From NCBI GenBank assembly GCA_025352325.1, contig JANXTR010000050.1, forward strand, positions 16,502 through 80,501: a stretch of DNA of 64,000 nt, given 5' to 3'. This document shows, one piece after another, positions 19,232 to 28,583 of this stretch. The translations under genes were made by a program, and so were the position numbers. Every line of letters starts with the position of its first letter. The first letter of the stretch is position 1. The DNA is from Microbacteriaceae bacterium. GTDB taxonomy: Bacteria; Actinomycetota; Actinomycetes; Actinomycetales; Microbacteriaceae. Below the pieces are notes generated by a model. That model did no database searches and was not told where the DNA came from. It worked only from the letters and a program-made list of their open reading frames with translations.

Positions 19232-21043
19232 TCAGCGGCGCGTCGACCCGAAGAACGCGCCGATCAGCTTCTTCGCGATGCTCACACCGGCGCCCACGGC
19301 CTCCTTGCGCAGACGTTCGTCTGCGGCGGCTTTCTGACGTGCGGCGCGATCGGCGGCGACCTGCTGCGCCGTGGCGTCACGAGCGGCCTGTGCAGCCGCC
19401 GCCTTCTGCGCGCGGGCGATCTGAGCATCCAACTGGCGTTGCTGAGCCGAGACCCCCGCCTGCCCTGCCGACGGCACCGGCACCCCGGCCGCGGTCGCAG
19501 CGGCCTGCGCGGCGGCCTGGGCCTTCTGCTCCAGGATGTCGCGTGCCGACACCGGATCGACGGGCGTCCCGTACTCGACGAGCAGCGGTGACGCGGCGAC
19601 GGCGACGGCCATCTGGTCCGCGGGAGTCGGCGACATCGAGCTCTGCGGCGCCCGCAGTCGCGTCCAGGCGACCGGCGAGGGCGCGCCCTTCTCGTTCATG
19701 ACGGTGACAATCGCCTCGCCGGTGGCGAGATTCTGCAGCACCTGTGCGAGGTCGTAGCCCGAGGTCGGGTAGGTCGAGACCGTGGCCTTGAGTGCCTTCG
19801 CGTCGTCCGGCGTGTGGGCGCGCAGCTGGTGCTGCACCCGGCTACCGAGCTGGGCGAGCACGTCACCGGGCACATCCTTCGGCGTCTGAGTGACGAAGAA
19901 GATGCCGACTCCCTTGGACCGGATGAGGCGGACCGTCTGCGTGATGACCTGCAGGAAGTCCTTCGAGGCCCCGTTGAACAGCAGATGCGCCTCGTCGAAA
20001 AAGAACACCAGCTTCGGCTTGGGAAGATCGCCGACCTCGGGCATCGCGTCGTAGAGCTCGGTGAGCAGCCACATCAGGAAGGTGGAGAAGAGCTCCGGCT
20101 TGTCTTGCACGCCTGGCACCTCCATGAGGCTGACCAGCCCGCGCACCCCGTCGGGCGCCATCCGCAGGAACTTCTGCACATCGATCGCCGGCTCACCGAA
20201 GAAGACGTCGGCGCCCTGGTCGGAGAAGGTGATGAGTTCGCGCAGGATGACGCCCGCCGTGGCCTTCGACAGACCGCCGAGATCGTCGAGTTCGCCCTTG
20301 CCGGCGTCGCTGACGAGATACATGAGAACCGCGCGCAGGTCGGCGAGATCGATGAGCGGAAGCGGCGGCTGGGCCCGATCCGCGTAGTGGAAGACGAGCC
20401 CGAGGCTGGACTCCTGGGTCGGGTTCAGGCCGAGCACCTTGCTGAGCAGCAAGTAGCCGAATCCCTTCACGCTGGCACGCAGCGGAATGCCGGTGCCGAC
20501 CCCGCCGAGCGAGAAGTATTCGACGGGCGACGCCATCGCCGACCATTTCTGGCCGATGCCGTTGGTGCGGTCGATGAGCTGCGGGCTCTCGGTGCCGGGG
20601 CTCGCGATTCCGCTCAGGTCGCCCTTGATGTCGGCCGCGAACACCGGGACTCCCGCGGCGGCGAGCTGTTCGGCGAGCACCTGCAGCGTCTTCGTCTTGC
20701 CGGTTCCGGTGGCGCCGGCGACGAGTCCGTGGCGGTTGACCATCGCGATCGGGATGCGGATCGGCACGTCCGGCATGGCGACGCCGTTGACCAGCGCGCC
20801 CATCTCGAGCGCGGGCGCATCGAAGGCGTAGCCGGCGCGGATGGCGTCGACCTGGTCCGCGTTGAGTGGCCCCGGCCGCGGAACGCTGGTCGAGGCGGGC
20901 GCGGGCGCGGCCGGCGCCGCTGCGGCAGCGCCCGCAGGAGCCGGCGCCGCACCAACGGCCGCCTGAGCCTCCGCCGCCGCGAGGGCGACCTGCGCGTCTT
21001 CGAGAGCCTTCTTCGCCGCGGCGACCGGGTCGACATCCGTCAT
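19232..21043 (-). CDS. HerA-like ATPase (DUF853 / YjgR family)
   Basis: Cytosolic P-loop ATPase related to the HerA/FtsK DNA-translocation superfamily, 603 aa. An Ala/Pro-rich coiled N-terminus (1-55) precedes the ATPase domain. Walker A is GATGTGKT (residues 110-117), Walker B is KLVFFFDEAHLLF, and a conserved VTQTPKDVPGDVLAQLGSR segment covers the sensor. After about residue 490 the tail is a long Ala/Gln/Arg-rich predicted coiled coil ending in a basic cluster. The exact role is unknown; relatives are implicated in DNA handling or mobile-element defence, but this copy has no nuclease partner (NurA) nearby and looks like the common housekeeping version. Confidence 0.85.
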   Translation of the reverse strand: MTDVDPVAAAKKALEDAQVALAAAEAQAAVGAAPAPAGAAAAAPAAPAPASTSVPRPGPLNADQVDAIRAGYAFDAPALEMGALVNGVAMPDVPIRIPIAMVNRHGLVAGATGTGKTKTLQVLAEQLAAAGVPVFAADIKGDLSGIASPGTESPQLIDRTNGIGQKWSAMASPVEYFSLGGVGTGIPLRASVKGFGYLLLSKVLGLNPTQESSLGLVFHYADRAQPPLPLIDLADLRAVLMYLVSDAGKGELDDLGGLSKATAGVILRELITFSDQGADVFFGEPAIDVQKFLRMAPDGVRGLVSLMEVPGVQDKPELFSTFLMWLLTELYDAMPEVGDLPKPKLVFFFDEAHLLFNGASKDFLQVITQTVRLIRSKGVGIFFVTQTPKDVPGDVLAQLGSRVQHQLRAHTPDDAKALKATVSTYPTSGYDLAQVLQNLATGEAIVTVMNEKGAPSPVAWTRLRAPQSSMSPTPADQMAVAVAASPLLVEYGTPVDPVSARDILEQKAQAAAQAAATAAGVPVPSAGQAGVSAQQRQLDAQIARAQKAAAAQAARDATAQQVAADRAARQKAAADERLRKEAVGAGVSIAKKLIGAFFGSTRR

Positions 21044-21052
21044 GGCGCCAGC

Positions 21053-22324
21053 CTAGGCGAGACGGTCCTCCATGCCCCAGGCCTGGCCGTAGCCGCCCTC
21101 GGACTCCGGCGTCCTCATCAGCTCGAGGTATGGCACGGCGGGGAATGCCTCCGGGCCGAGCACGCCGGTCCCGGTCCAGGTGCCATTCGCCAGTAGCTCG
21201 AGCGCGATCACAGGGTTCAGGGCCGTCTGCCAGACGACGCACTGGGCCTCGTACTCGGCCATCGTCCACTCGTTGTCGCTCACGTGGTACAGGTACACCT
21301 CGCGCGGCTGCCCGTCGAGTCCCTTCCCCGTGACCCACATGCCGGCGCAGGTCTTGCCGGTCATCTGCGGCCCGATGCGGGCCGGATCGGGCAGAGCGGC
21401 CGCAACCACGTCACGCGGGGCGACCTCGACCGGCCCGTTCGCGCTGCGGACCCGCAGAGGCGCCACGGAATCCATCCCCAGCATGTGCAGCGTCTTCAGC
21501 ACGCCGATGAACTCGTCGCCGAGCCCGTACTTGAAGGTGACGCGCTTCGCGTTCAGCCAGCGCGGCATCAGCAGCACCTCCTCGTGCTCCACATTGACGC
21601 ACTCGACCGGGCCGATGCCCTCGGGGAACACGAAGATCTCGGGCTCCGAGAACGGCGGCGTGGTGAACCAGCCTTTGTCCTTCTCCCAAATCACCGGCGG
21701 GTTCAGGCACTCCTCGATCGTGGTCCAGATCGAGAATGACGGCGCGAAGATCTCGTTGCCCGCCTCGTCGCGCACGACCAGGTTGGCACCGTCGCGGGTA
21801 CCGAGCTCGTCGACCTCCGAGAACAGCTCGTCGACGGCGTAGCGGGCGAACACGTCGCTCAGCCCGGGTTCGACGCCCATGCCCACGAGGGCGAGTTTTC
21901 CCGCCCTCTCCCAGTCGGGCGCCTGCTCGAACTGGTCGTCACCGAGCTTCACCCCGGTCTCGCTGTACGGGTTCTCGGGATGCGGCTCCGACAGGCTCAT
22001 CGCCATGTCGAGGTAGTTCGCGTCTGCGGCCAGAGCGCCGGTGAAGATCGTCGGGACAAACTTCGGCTCCACCGCGTTCATCACGTGCGTCGCGCCGTGC
22101 TCGCGAGCGACGGCGGCCACGCTGTCGGGGTCGGAGGCATCGATCTTGGATGCCACGAACCGGCCGTTCTGCGCGCCGTGCTTGGCTTCGATCCACGCGA
22201 TGGTCTTCTCCGCCCGCGACAGGTCGTAGTCGCTCACGACCATCAGTTCGAAGAAGTCGCGACGAGCCGCGATCTTGGCGATGGCGTCGCCGACGCCTCC
22301 GGCACCCACGAGGAGGATTCTCAT
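21053..22324 (-). CDS. Saccharopine dehydrogenase-like NAD(P) oxidoreductase
   Basis: A 423-aa protein with N-terminal Rossmann motif RILLVGAGGVGDAIAKIAARR and a C-terminal saccharopine-dehydrogenase/carboxynorspermidine-synthase-like domain (GMGVEPGLSDVFARY, VYLYHVSDNEWTMAEY). Bacterial members reduce Schiff bases between amino acids or polyamines and aldehydes. Whether this one works in lysine or polyamine metabolism cannot be decided, and no partner genes are adjacent. Its start lies 93 bp from the GH43 stop on the same strand, and it precedes the HerA-like gene by 9 bp. The protein looks intact. Confidence 0.85.
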   Translation of the reverse strand: MRILLVGAGGVGDAIAKIAARRDFFELMVVSDYDLSRAEKTIAWIEAKHGAQNGRFVASKIDASDPDSVAAVAREHGATHVMNAVEPKFVPTIFTGALAADANYLDMAMSLSEPHPENPYSETGVKLGDDQFEQAPDWERAGKLALVGMGVEPGLSDVFARYAVDELFSEVDELGTRDGANLVVRDEAGNEIFAPSFSIWTTIEECLNPPVIWEKDKGWFTTPPFSEPEIFVFPEGIGPVECVNVEHEEVLLMPRWLNAKRVTFKYGLGDEFIGVLKTLHMLGMDSVAPLRVRSANGPVEVAPRDVVAAALPDPARIGPQMTGKTCAGMWVTGKGLDGQPREVYLYHVSDNEWTMAEYEAQCVVWQTALNPVIALELLANGTWTGTGVLGPEAFPAVPYLELMRTPESEGGYGQAWGMEDRLA

Positions 22325-22417
22325 GAGGTCGAGGCTATCGGGGCCTGCACTCGCGTGGCGCGCCGGAATCCGTCGTCGCTGGACGGGGAAACCGTCGAAA
22401 CCGGACGTTGAGCCTTC

Positions 22418-23425
22418 TCACCAGGTCACCGTCGGCCACCCGTCCTGGCCCCACACGACGGGGGCGATCGCCAGGGTCGTACGGCCCGTGTGATCGGCGT
22501 CGTAGAAGTGGAATCCGAGCCGATCCCGCGAGTACGACTCACCACCGGGGCCGACCCGACGTCCGCGGGTCGAGAGCAGGATCGTGCCTCCGCCCGTCAG
22601 CATCGCGAGTCTCTGCCTGTCGAGGTACGGCCCGCCGATCGTGTTCGAGCGGCCGACCGCCACCTGGTACGTACTCTGCGCGCCGCGGCAGCAGAATCCG
22701 ACCGAGGCGAAGAGGTAGAAGAAGCCGTCGTGCCGCACCAACTGCGCTCCCTCGATCGCGTTCGGCGACACCCGACCGCCCGCGATGGTGAGCGGCGGGG
22801 TGTCGTCGGCACGCATCCCGTTCGGCCACGCGAGCTTGACGAGCTGGATTCCGCTCCAGAACGATCCGAAGGCCATCCAGGGCGCGCCGCTCCCGTCGAT
22901 CACGAGCGCGGGGTCGATCGCGTTGTACGAGTCGAACGTCTGCGAGACCAGCACAGCTCCCCGGTCCACCCAGCGGTATCCGGAGGCCGAGGGGTCGAGC
23001 GTGGTGTTCGTGGCGAGCCCGATCGCCGAGTGGTTGGAGCCGAACGTCGATGCCGCGTAGTAGAGATACCAGGTGCCGGCGTGCTCGATGAGCTCGGGCG
23101 CCCACAGCGCGGGGACACCGGGGATGGTGTCGGCGATCCAGGAGGGCCGGGTCGTCCAGACCGACCCGGCCGGGCTCCAGTGGATGCCGTCCTCCGAGCG
23201 GCGGATCTGCAGCGCGCCGCCGTCGACCGTCGCGTCACCGGTCGAGTACACGAACCACGGGGCGCCGTGCTCTCCCACGACGAGGGCGGGGTCGTGGGCG
23301 GCGAGGTCGCCGCGCAGCGGCGGGGCGACCGGAGCCGAGACCGGGGAACCGCTGCATCCGGTCAGAGCCGCCGCGATCGCGCTCAGAGCCAGCAGCGCCG
23401 CGACGACCTTGCCGGTGCGTGGCAT
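22418..23425 (-). CDS. Secreted GH43 arabinan endo-1,5-alpha-L-arabinosidase, lipoprotein
   Basis: Extracellular lipid-anchored glycosidase (335 aa) that cleaves alpha-1,5-arabinan. A signal peptide with lipobox ALTGC (Cys about 24) precedes a five-bladed propeller. Expected GH43 acids are visible: DPALVV near residue 45 (general base Asp), YNAIDPALV (pKa-modulating Asp) and AIEGAQLV (general acid Glu). WAPELIEHAGTWYLYYAAS is typical for the arabinanase subgroup. The ATG overlaps the GH51 stop by one base (TGATG), so it is the last gene of the arabinoside operon. It would cut polymer outside the cell before import by the ABC system encoded upstream. Confidence 0.9.
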   Translation of the reverse strand: MPRTGKVVAALLALSAIAAALTGCSGSPVSAPVAPPLRGDLAAHDPALVVGEHGAPWFVYSTGDATVDGGALQIRRSEDGIHWSPAGSVWTTRPSWIADTIPGVPALWAPELIEHAGTWYLYYAASTFGSNHSAIGLATNTTLDPSASGYRWVDRGAVLVSQTFDSYNAIDPALVIDGSGAPWMAFGSFWSGIQLVKLAWPNGMRADDTPPLTIAGGRVSPNAIEGAQLVRHDGFFYLFASVGFCCRGAQSTYQVAVGRSNTIGGPYLDRQRLAMLTGGGTILLSTRGRRVGPGGESYSRDRLGFHFYDADHTGRTTLAIAPVVWGQDGWPTVTW

Positions 23426-24936
23426 CAGCCGAGCTCGATCGCCGTCCAGGAGACGGCGGGCAGCGTCACGGTGGCGGTTCCTCCGGCGACCGCGGCGCTG
23501 CCGTTGTCGGCGAGCCCCACGCGCTCGGGATCGGCCAGTGTGTTCCTCGCACCGATGTCGGAGTCCGAGAGCGTCTGCGCCGAGAGCACTGCCACGCCGC
23601 CGAGGGTGCCAATGTCGATCGTCACCGTCACCTCCTCGGTCTGCGAACGGTTCACCAGGAATACCGCGGTGCGTCCCGTCTCGGCGTCGTGGGTGGCGAC
23701 GGCGTCGATCAGCGGAACGGTGCCGTAGACGGCGGTGTCGTAGACGGGCGCGTCCAGCTTGACCTCCAGCGCGGTCCCGCTGGCGAGTCGGGAGGTGATC
23801 GCGAAGGGGAAGAAGGTGGTCTGCTTCCAGGCCGGTCCCCCCGGCTCGGTCATGATCGGCGCGATCACGTTGACCAATTGCGCGAGCGAGGCGCTCGTGA
23901 CCCGGTCGGCGTGCTTGAGCAGCGAGATCAGGAGGTTGCCGAAAACGACCGCATCAGCGACGGAGTAGACGTCTTCGAGCAGGCGCGGAGCGATCGGCCA
24001 GTTGTCGATCCCGGTGAGCTCCTCTTCGGCGTGGTAGCGGTCCGTGTACCAGACATTCCACTCGTCGAACGAGATGTTGATCTGCTTGTCGCTGCGCTTC
24101 ACCGAGCGCACGTGATCGGCGGTCGCGACGACCGTGTCGATGAAGTGATCCATGTCCACCGCCGAGGCGAGGAAGCTGCCGAGGTCGCCGTTCTTCTCCT
24201 GGTAGTAGGCGTGACAGGAGATGTAGTCGACGTCGTCGTAGGCCTCCGTGAGCACGACACGCTCCCACTCGCCGAAGGTCGGCATGTGTGCGCTCGACGA
24301 GCCGCACACGACCAGCTCGACAGAGGGGTCCAGCTGGCGCAGTGCCTTGGCGGTCTGCGAGGCGAGCTTGCCGTAGTCCTCGGCGGAGCGGTGCCCGAGC
24401 TGCCACGGGCCGTCCATCTCGTTGCCCAGGCACCACATCTGCACGCCGAACGGCTCCGAGCGCCCGTTCGCCACGCGCTGCTCCGAGAGAGTCGACCCGC
24501 CCCGGATGTTGCTGTATTCAACTAGATCGAGGGCCTCGAGGGTTCCACGCGTGCCGAGGTTGAGCGCCAGCATCAGCTCGCTGTCGATCTTCTCCAACCA
24601 ACCGGCAAACTCGTGGAGCCCGACCTCGTTGGTCTCCGTGGAGTGCCAGGCCAGGTCGAGCCGGCGCGGGCGGTCGTCGCGGGGGCCGACGCTGTCCTCC
24701 CAGCGGAAGCCCGAGACGAAGTTGCCGCCCGGGTACCGCACCGTCGAGACGCCGAGCTCACGTACCAGCTCGATGACGTCCTGGCGGAATCCCTCGGCGT
24801 CGGCCGTCGGGTGGCCCGGCTCGTAGATGCCGTCGTAGACGCAGCGGCCGAGGTGCTCGACGAAGGAGCCGAACAGCCGACGGTTGATGGAGCCGACCTC
24901 GAAATGCGGGTCGACGGTGAGATGTGCGGTGATCAT
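23425..24936 (-). CDS. abfA: Alpha-L-arabinofuranosidase, GH51
   Basis: Intracellular exo-enzyme (503 aa, no signal peptide) that removes arabinofuranose from imported arabino-oligosaccharides or arabinoxylan fragments. GH51 signatures: acid/base E173 in WCLGNEMDG and nucleophile E292 in ISFDEWNVWY, with CHAYYQ between them. A (beta/alpha)8 barrel to about residue 320 is followed by the C-terminal beta domain. The ATG has AGAAGG six bases upstream. It lies between the permease genes (46 bp) and the GH43 gene (1-bp overlap) in one operon. Confidence 0.95.
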   Translation of the reverse strand: MITAHLTVDPHFEVGSINRRLFGSFVEHLGRCVYDGIYEPGHPTADAEGFRQDVIELVRELGVSTVRYPGGNFVSGFRWEDSVGPRDDRPRRLDLAWHSTETNEVGLHEFAGWLEKIDSELMLALNLGTRGTLEALDLVEYSNIRGGSTLSEQRVANGRSEPFGVQMWCLGNEMDGPWQLGHRSAEDYGKLASQTAKALRQLDPSVELVVCGSSSAHMPTFGEWERVVLTEAYDDVDYISCHAYYQEKNGDLGSFLASAVDMDHFIDTVVATADHVRSVKRSDKQINISFDEWNVWYTDRYHAEEELTGIDNWPIAPRLLEDVYSVADAVVFGNLLISLLKHADRVTSASLAQLVNVIAPIMTEPGGPAWKQTTFFPFAITSRLASGTALEVKLDAPVYDTAVYGTVPLIDAVATHDAETGRTAVFLVNRSQTEEVTVTIDIGTLGGVAVLSAQTLSDSDIGARNTLADPERVGLADNGSAAVAGGTATVTLPAVSWTAIELG

Positions 24937-24982
24937 CGGGGGCCTTCTGAGAGAGAGCGGACGGTGGGGAGGACGATGCGGA

Positions 24983-25876
24983 TCACTTGAGGCTGCCGAT
25001 GGACAAGCCGCCCTGCCAGTACTTCTGCAACGAGAGGAACGCGATGATCAGCGGGATGATCGACACGAGCGACCCGATGACGATCAGGCTCCACAGCGAG
25101 TGGCCTCCGCCGTTGTTGGCCGAGGCGAGGCTCTGCCAGAGCCCGAGGCCCACCGTCACTGGGAAGAGCCCGTTGTCCGAGAGCATGGCCAGCGGCAGGA
25201 AGTAGTTATTCCAGGTGGCGACCATCGAGAGCAGCAGCACGGTGACGACAGCGGGGCGCATCAACGGCAGCGCCACCTGGGCGAAGGTACGGAACTCCCC
25301 CGCCCCGTCGACGCGGGCCGCGTCGAGCAGCTCGTCGGGGACCGCGTCGCCCGCGTAGACCCGCATCAGGTAGACCCCGAACGGATTCAGCAGCGACGGC
25401 AGGATGACGGCCCAGATCGTGTCAGTCAAGTGCAGGTTCGCAAACAGGATGAACGTCGGAATCACGAGGGCGGTCAACGGCACCATCACCGAGCCGAGCA
25501 GGAGCGCGAAGCTCAGGTTGCGCCCCCGGAACCGGAACTTCGCGAAGCCGTAGCCGGCGAGCACCGCGATGGCGGTCGAGCCGACCCCACCGACAATCGC
25601 GTAGAGCGCCGAGTTGCCCAGCCAGTGCAGGTAGATGCCGCCGTTGTAGGTGAACAGGTCCTGCAGGTTGCCGAGGAAGTTGATGTCCTTGGCGAACCAC
25701 ATCGCGCCGGTGCCGCCGAAGAGACCCGCGGCGTCCTTGGAACTGTTGATGATCATCCACCAGAGCGGAATCAAGAAGTAGACGACGAGCACCCCGAGGA
25801 ACAGGTGGGGGACGATGTTGCGGTTCGTGCGGCGACGACGCATCGGGGTCACCGCAGGGGTGGAGAGGGTGGTCAT
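24983..25876 (-). CDS. Carbohydrate ABC transporter permease (MalG/AraQ-like)
   Basis: Inner-membrane subunit (297 aa) of a CUT1 family sugar importer. Six predicted membrane helices are present, and the EAA loop that docks the ATPase is visible (LLDAARVDGAGEFRTFAQVAL). The ATG overlaps the stop of the first permease gene by four bases (ATGA). Together with the solute-binding protein at 26917-28263 it should import arabino-oligosaccharides. No ATPase gene is in the operon, so a shared MsiK-type ATPase elsewhere is expected. Confidence 0.93.
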   Translation of the reverse strand: MTTLSTPAVTPMRRRRTNRNIVPHLFLGVLVVYFLIPLWWMIINSSKDAAGLFGGTGAMWFAKDINFLGNLQDLFTYNGGIYLHWLGNSALYAIVGGVGSTAIAVLAGYGFAKFRFRGRNLSFALLLGSVMVPLTALVIPTFILFANLHLTDTIWAVILPSLLNPFGVYLMRVYAGDAVPDELLDAARVDGAGEFRTFAQVALPLMRPAVVTVLLLSMVATWNNYFLPLAMLSDNGLFPVTVGLGLWQSLASANNGGGHSLWSLIVIGSLVSIIPLIIAFLSLQKYWQGGLSIGSLK

Positions 25877-26826
25877 GAGAGGAAGCTCCCCCGCTTGCGA
25901 GTGGCGAACAAGAAAATGTATACGCAGATGAACACGACGATCCCGAGGGCGAAGGAGATCGCCGAGGCGTAGTTGAACTGGGCGTAGGAGAACGCCGTCG
26001 TGTACGCGTACAGATTCGGCGTGAAGTCGGGCGTGATGCCGCCGTTCGAGATCGGTCGGAGCACCGCCGGTTCGGTGAAGAACTGCAGGGTGCCGATCAA
26101 CGCGAACACCAGGATGAGCAGCAGCGCGTTGGAGACGAGCGGCACCTTGATGCGCAGTGCCACCTGCCACGAACTCGCGCCGTCGATCCGTGCCGCCTCG
26201 TAGATGGAGGGGTCGATCCCCTGCAGCGCCGCGTAGATGATGATCATGTAGTAGCCCGCCCACTGCCACGTGACGACGTTGATCAGTCCGCCGAACACGT
26301 GATCCGCGTCCAGCAGGAACGGCGCTTGCTGGCCGATCAGCCCGAACAGCTGACCGAGAGGCCCGAACGTCGGGCTGTACAGGAAGCCCCACATGATCGC
26401 GCCAATGACGGCCGGGATCGCATACGGCAGGAAGATCACCAGTCGGGAGAAGCGGGCGAATCGGCTGGTCAGCGCGTCGAGCACGAGGGCGACGCCGAGC
26501 GACAGCGCCATCTGAATGGGGATCAGTACGAGCGAGAAAGTCACGACGAACCCGACGCCGCGAAGGAACGACGGGTCGGTGAAGGCCTGGATGTAGTTGG
26601 CGAACCAGGCGAATTCGGTGCCGGTCGCCAGCCCCTTGGTGAAGAGACTGAGGCCCAGCGCGTAGGCAAGCGGCGCGACAAGGAACAGCAGGAACACCAC
26701 CCCGAAAGGCGCGATGAACAGCCAGCCGATGGCGGCACGGCGACGCTGAGCCGCGCGCTGCGTCGAGGACAGCGGCACGCGAGGGGTGCGCCGTCGCGGG
26801 GAGGCGATGGCGGGGGCGCTGGTCAT
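25873..26826 (-). CDS. Carbohydrate ABC transporter permease (MalF/AraP-like)
   Basis: Inner-membrane subunit (317 aa) of the same CUT1 importer. It has a basic cytoplasmic N-terminus, six predicted helices, and an EAA loop (IYEAARIDGASSWQVALRI). It overlaps the second permease by four bases. A perfect 11-bp hairpin separates it from the upstream binding-protein gene and may lower permease expression relative to the binding protein. Substrate is inferred from the GH51 and GH43 genes downstream. Confidence 0.93.
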   Translation of the reverse strand: MTSAPAIASPRRRTPRVPLSSTQRAAQRRRAAIGWLFIAPFGVVFLLFLVAPLAYALGLSLFTKGLATGTEFAWFANYIQAFTDPSFLRGVGFVVTFSLVLIPIQMALSLGVALVLDALTSRFARFSRLVIFLPYAIPAVIGAIMWGFLYSPTFGPLGQLFGLIGQQAPFLLDADHVFGGLINVVTWQWAGYYMIIIYAALQGIDPSIYEAARIDGASSWQVALRIKVPLVSNALLLILVFALIGTLQFFTEPAVLRPISNGGITPDFTPNLYAYTTAFSYAQFNYASAISFALGIVVFICVYIFLFATRKRGSFLS

Positions 26827-26864
26827 GAGGACGACCCTTCTGGGAGCGGAGGTGGGGGAGATGT

Positions 26865-26895
26865 CCCGGCCCCGGAGCAGTGCCCCGGGGCCGGG
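26865..26895 (-). terminator. Intra-operon hairpin between binding-protein and permease genes
   Basis: CCCGGCCCCGG (26865-26875) and CCGGGGCCGGG (26885-26895) form a perfect 11-bp stem with a 9-base loop, 21 bases after the solute-binding protein gene and 38 bases before the permease start. No U-run follows. Such hairpins between binding-protein and permease genes act as partial terminators or 3' mRNA stabilisers. Confidence 0.65.
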
Positions 26896-26916
26896 CGGGT
26901 CAGGATCTTACGTCGA

Positions 26917-28263
26917 TCAGCTGACGGTGAATCCCTGCTTCTTGGCGTAGGTCTCGACGCTCTTCTGCACCGCGGCCGCCGCCTCCGAACCGGTCTCCGA
27001 TCCGGCGTTCACCTTCGCGAGCTCGGCTTGCAGCTGTGCGTAGTAGTACACCTGGAACGGGCTGTACGTGAAGCCCTTGTACGCGTTCTCGGCCGGGATG
27101 TAGATGTCCTTGTTGACGGTCTGCCCGCCGAAGAACGCCACTTCGGCGTTGACGAAGGCGTCCGACTTCAGCACGCCCTGATTCAGCGGGAAGATGACCT
27201 GATTCTTCCAGCCGTCCTCCAGCGAGGCGTTGTCGGCGTAGAGGCCGGTAGCCACCTCGGTCGACAGCTTCTTGTCGGTGGCCTGGGTGGTGACCGCGAA
27301 CGCCGAGCCACCCCAGTTCACCGAGACCGGGTTCGAGGCATCCCACTGTGGCAGCGGGGCCGAGGCGAACTGCCCCTTGTCCGTACCCTGGCCGACGCCG
27401 GCTCCCGACAGGTACCCGGGCGCCCAGGCCGCGGAGATGTATGTAGCGTATTTGCCCCCGACGACTCCCGAGATGTAGTCGGCGGTGAACTGGTCCTGGA
27501 CACCGACCAGCTTGTCTTTCACGAGGCCGCCCCAGTAGTCGAGCACGTCCTTCGAGGCGGAGTCGTCGAGCGAGACGCCGACGTTCTTCGGCTTGGTCGG
27601 GTCGTAGGTGAACGGCATCGCGCCCTTCTGGATCTGCAGCGCCATCATGACGGCCGGCGTGTTAGCACCGAGGTCGCCGAACAGCGGGCCGCCGGCGTCT
27701 TTCACCTTCTGGGCGTCCTGCTGGTATTCGGCCCAGGTGGTGGGCGGCGTAATCCCGTACTTTGCGAAGATGTCCTTGCGGTAGATCATCGCCATCGGGC
27801 CGCCGTCGATCGGGGCTGCGTAGACAGCGCTCCCCACCGAGACGTCCTTCCAGGCGCCCTCGCTAAAGTTCTTCTTCACCGAGTTGCCGCCGTACTTGCT
27901 GATGTCGACGAGCGCGCCCTGGATCTGGTAGTTGGCCAGGTGGTCGGCCTCCAGCATGACCACGTCGGGTGCACCCTTTCCGGCGGCGACCGCGGTCTGG
28001 AACTTGTTGTACTCGTCCCCGCCCTGGCCGACGTTGGTCCAGCAGACCTGCACGTCTTTGTGACCGTTGTTGAAGTTGTCGACAACCTTCGCCATGTTCG
28101 GGTACCACGCCCAGACGGTGACGACGGGGGCCGACTTGACGACGATCTTGTTGGTGCAGTTCTTCGCGACCGAGGACCCGCCCCCTGAGCCGCCGCCGCA
28201 TGCGGCGAGCGACAGGGCGATCGCGATCGCGGAGACCGCGGCGATGATGGCCTTTTTCTTCAC
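26917..28263 (-). CDS. Extracellular sugar-binding lipoprotein of ABC importer
   Basis: Solute-binding protein (448 aa, CUT1/family 1) that captures oligosaccharides outside the cell and delivers them to the two permeases. The GTG start gives KKK followed by a hydrophobic leader and lipobox LAAC (Cys about 22), then a GGGSGGGS-like linker. The mature part has typical family features (VWAWYPNMAKVVDNFN, GAPDVVMLEADHLANYQ, GGPMAMIYRKDIFAKYG). AAGGGAAG lies before the start. Two LacI-type operator half sites and a leader micro-ORF lie in the 320 bp upstream. Substrate is inferred as arabino-oligosaccharide from the operon. Confidence 0.92.
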   Translation of the reverse strand: MKKKAIIAAVSAIAIALSLAACGGGSGGGSSVAKNCTNKIVVKSAPVVTVWAWYPNMAKVVDNFNNGHKDVQVCWTNVGQGGDEYNKFQTAVAAGKGAPDVVMLEADHLANYQIQGALVDISKYGGNSVKKNFSEGAWKDVSVGSAVYAAPIDGGPMAMIYRKDIFAKYGITPPTTWAEYQQDAQKVKDAGGPLFGDLGANTPAVMMALQIQKGAMPFTYDPTKPKNVGVSLDDSASKDVLDYWGGLVKDKLVGVQDQFTADYISGVVGGKYATYISAAWAPGYLSGAGVGQGTDKGQFASAPLPQWDASNPVSVNWGGSAFAVTTQATDKKLSTEVATGLYADNASLEDGWKNQVIFPLNQGVLKSDAFVNAEVAFFGGQTVNKDIYIPAENAYKGFTYSPFQVYYYAQLQAELAKVNAGSETGSEAAAAVQKSVETYAKKQGFTVS

Positions 28264-28365
28264 TGTGATTCTTCCCTTCGAGGTGCATCGGACTTCGTTG
28301 TCGGTACTTCCTCGACCCCTCCTGCCGCGGTGAGCTTCGGCAGGGAGAGGGCGAGTGTTCGTCGC

Positions 28366-28461
28366 CTAGCGCGCGGTGCGCGACTCGGCGTCGAGGGAGC
28401 GACGGGGCCGCGTCGGGCGGTGACACGCAGAACAGGGAGGGTGTTGACGACGCAGCGTCAT
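28366..28461 (-). CDS. Candidate leader peptide upstream of the sugar importer operon
   Basis: A 31-codon ORF that starts at an ATG with a very strong ribosome site (GAGGAGG, seven bases upstream) and ends 102 bp before the binding-protein start. The product begins MTLRRQHPPCSACHRPTRP; it has a CxxC pair and is otherwise basic, with no membrane helix. It lies between the LacI operators and the first structural gene, so it would be translated from the operon leader. It may be a regulatory leader peptide or a small functional protein. No family is recognised. Confidence 0.45.
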   Translation of the reverse strand: MTLRRQHPPCSACHRPTRPRRSLDAESRTAR

Positions 28462-28508
28462 GGCGAATCCTCCTCGATCCGTCGCGTCCCGTGAACCTCG
28501 GAACCCGT

Positions 28509-28538
28509 TTTACATCGTTGTAAAGTAAACGTTGTAAA
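28509..28538. promoter_or_regulatory. LacI-family operators of the arabinoside operon
   Basis: TTTACATCGTTGTAAA (28509-28524) is an inverted repeat with arms TTTACA/TGTAAA and the CG centre typical of LacI-family sites. CGTTGTAAA recurs at 28530-28538 as a second, mostly one-sided site. A related sequence lies upstream of the LacI gene itself. The sites are upstream of the importer operon and should bind the regulator encoded at 28584-29603. Confidence 0.7.
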
Positions 28539-28583
28539 TGCATCTTGGATTGAACCGGGGCGGGTGTCAAGTCCCCTCGGGAA

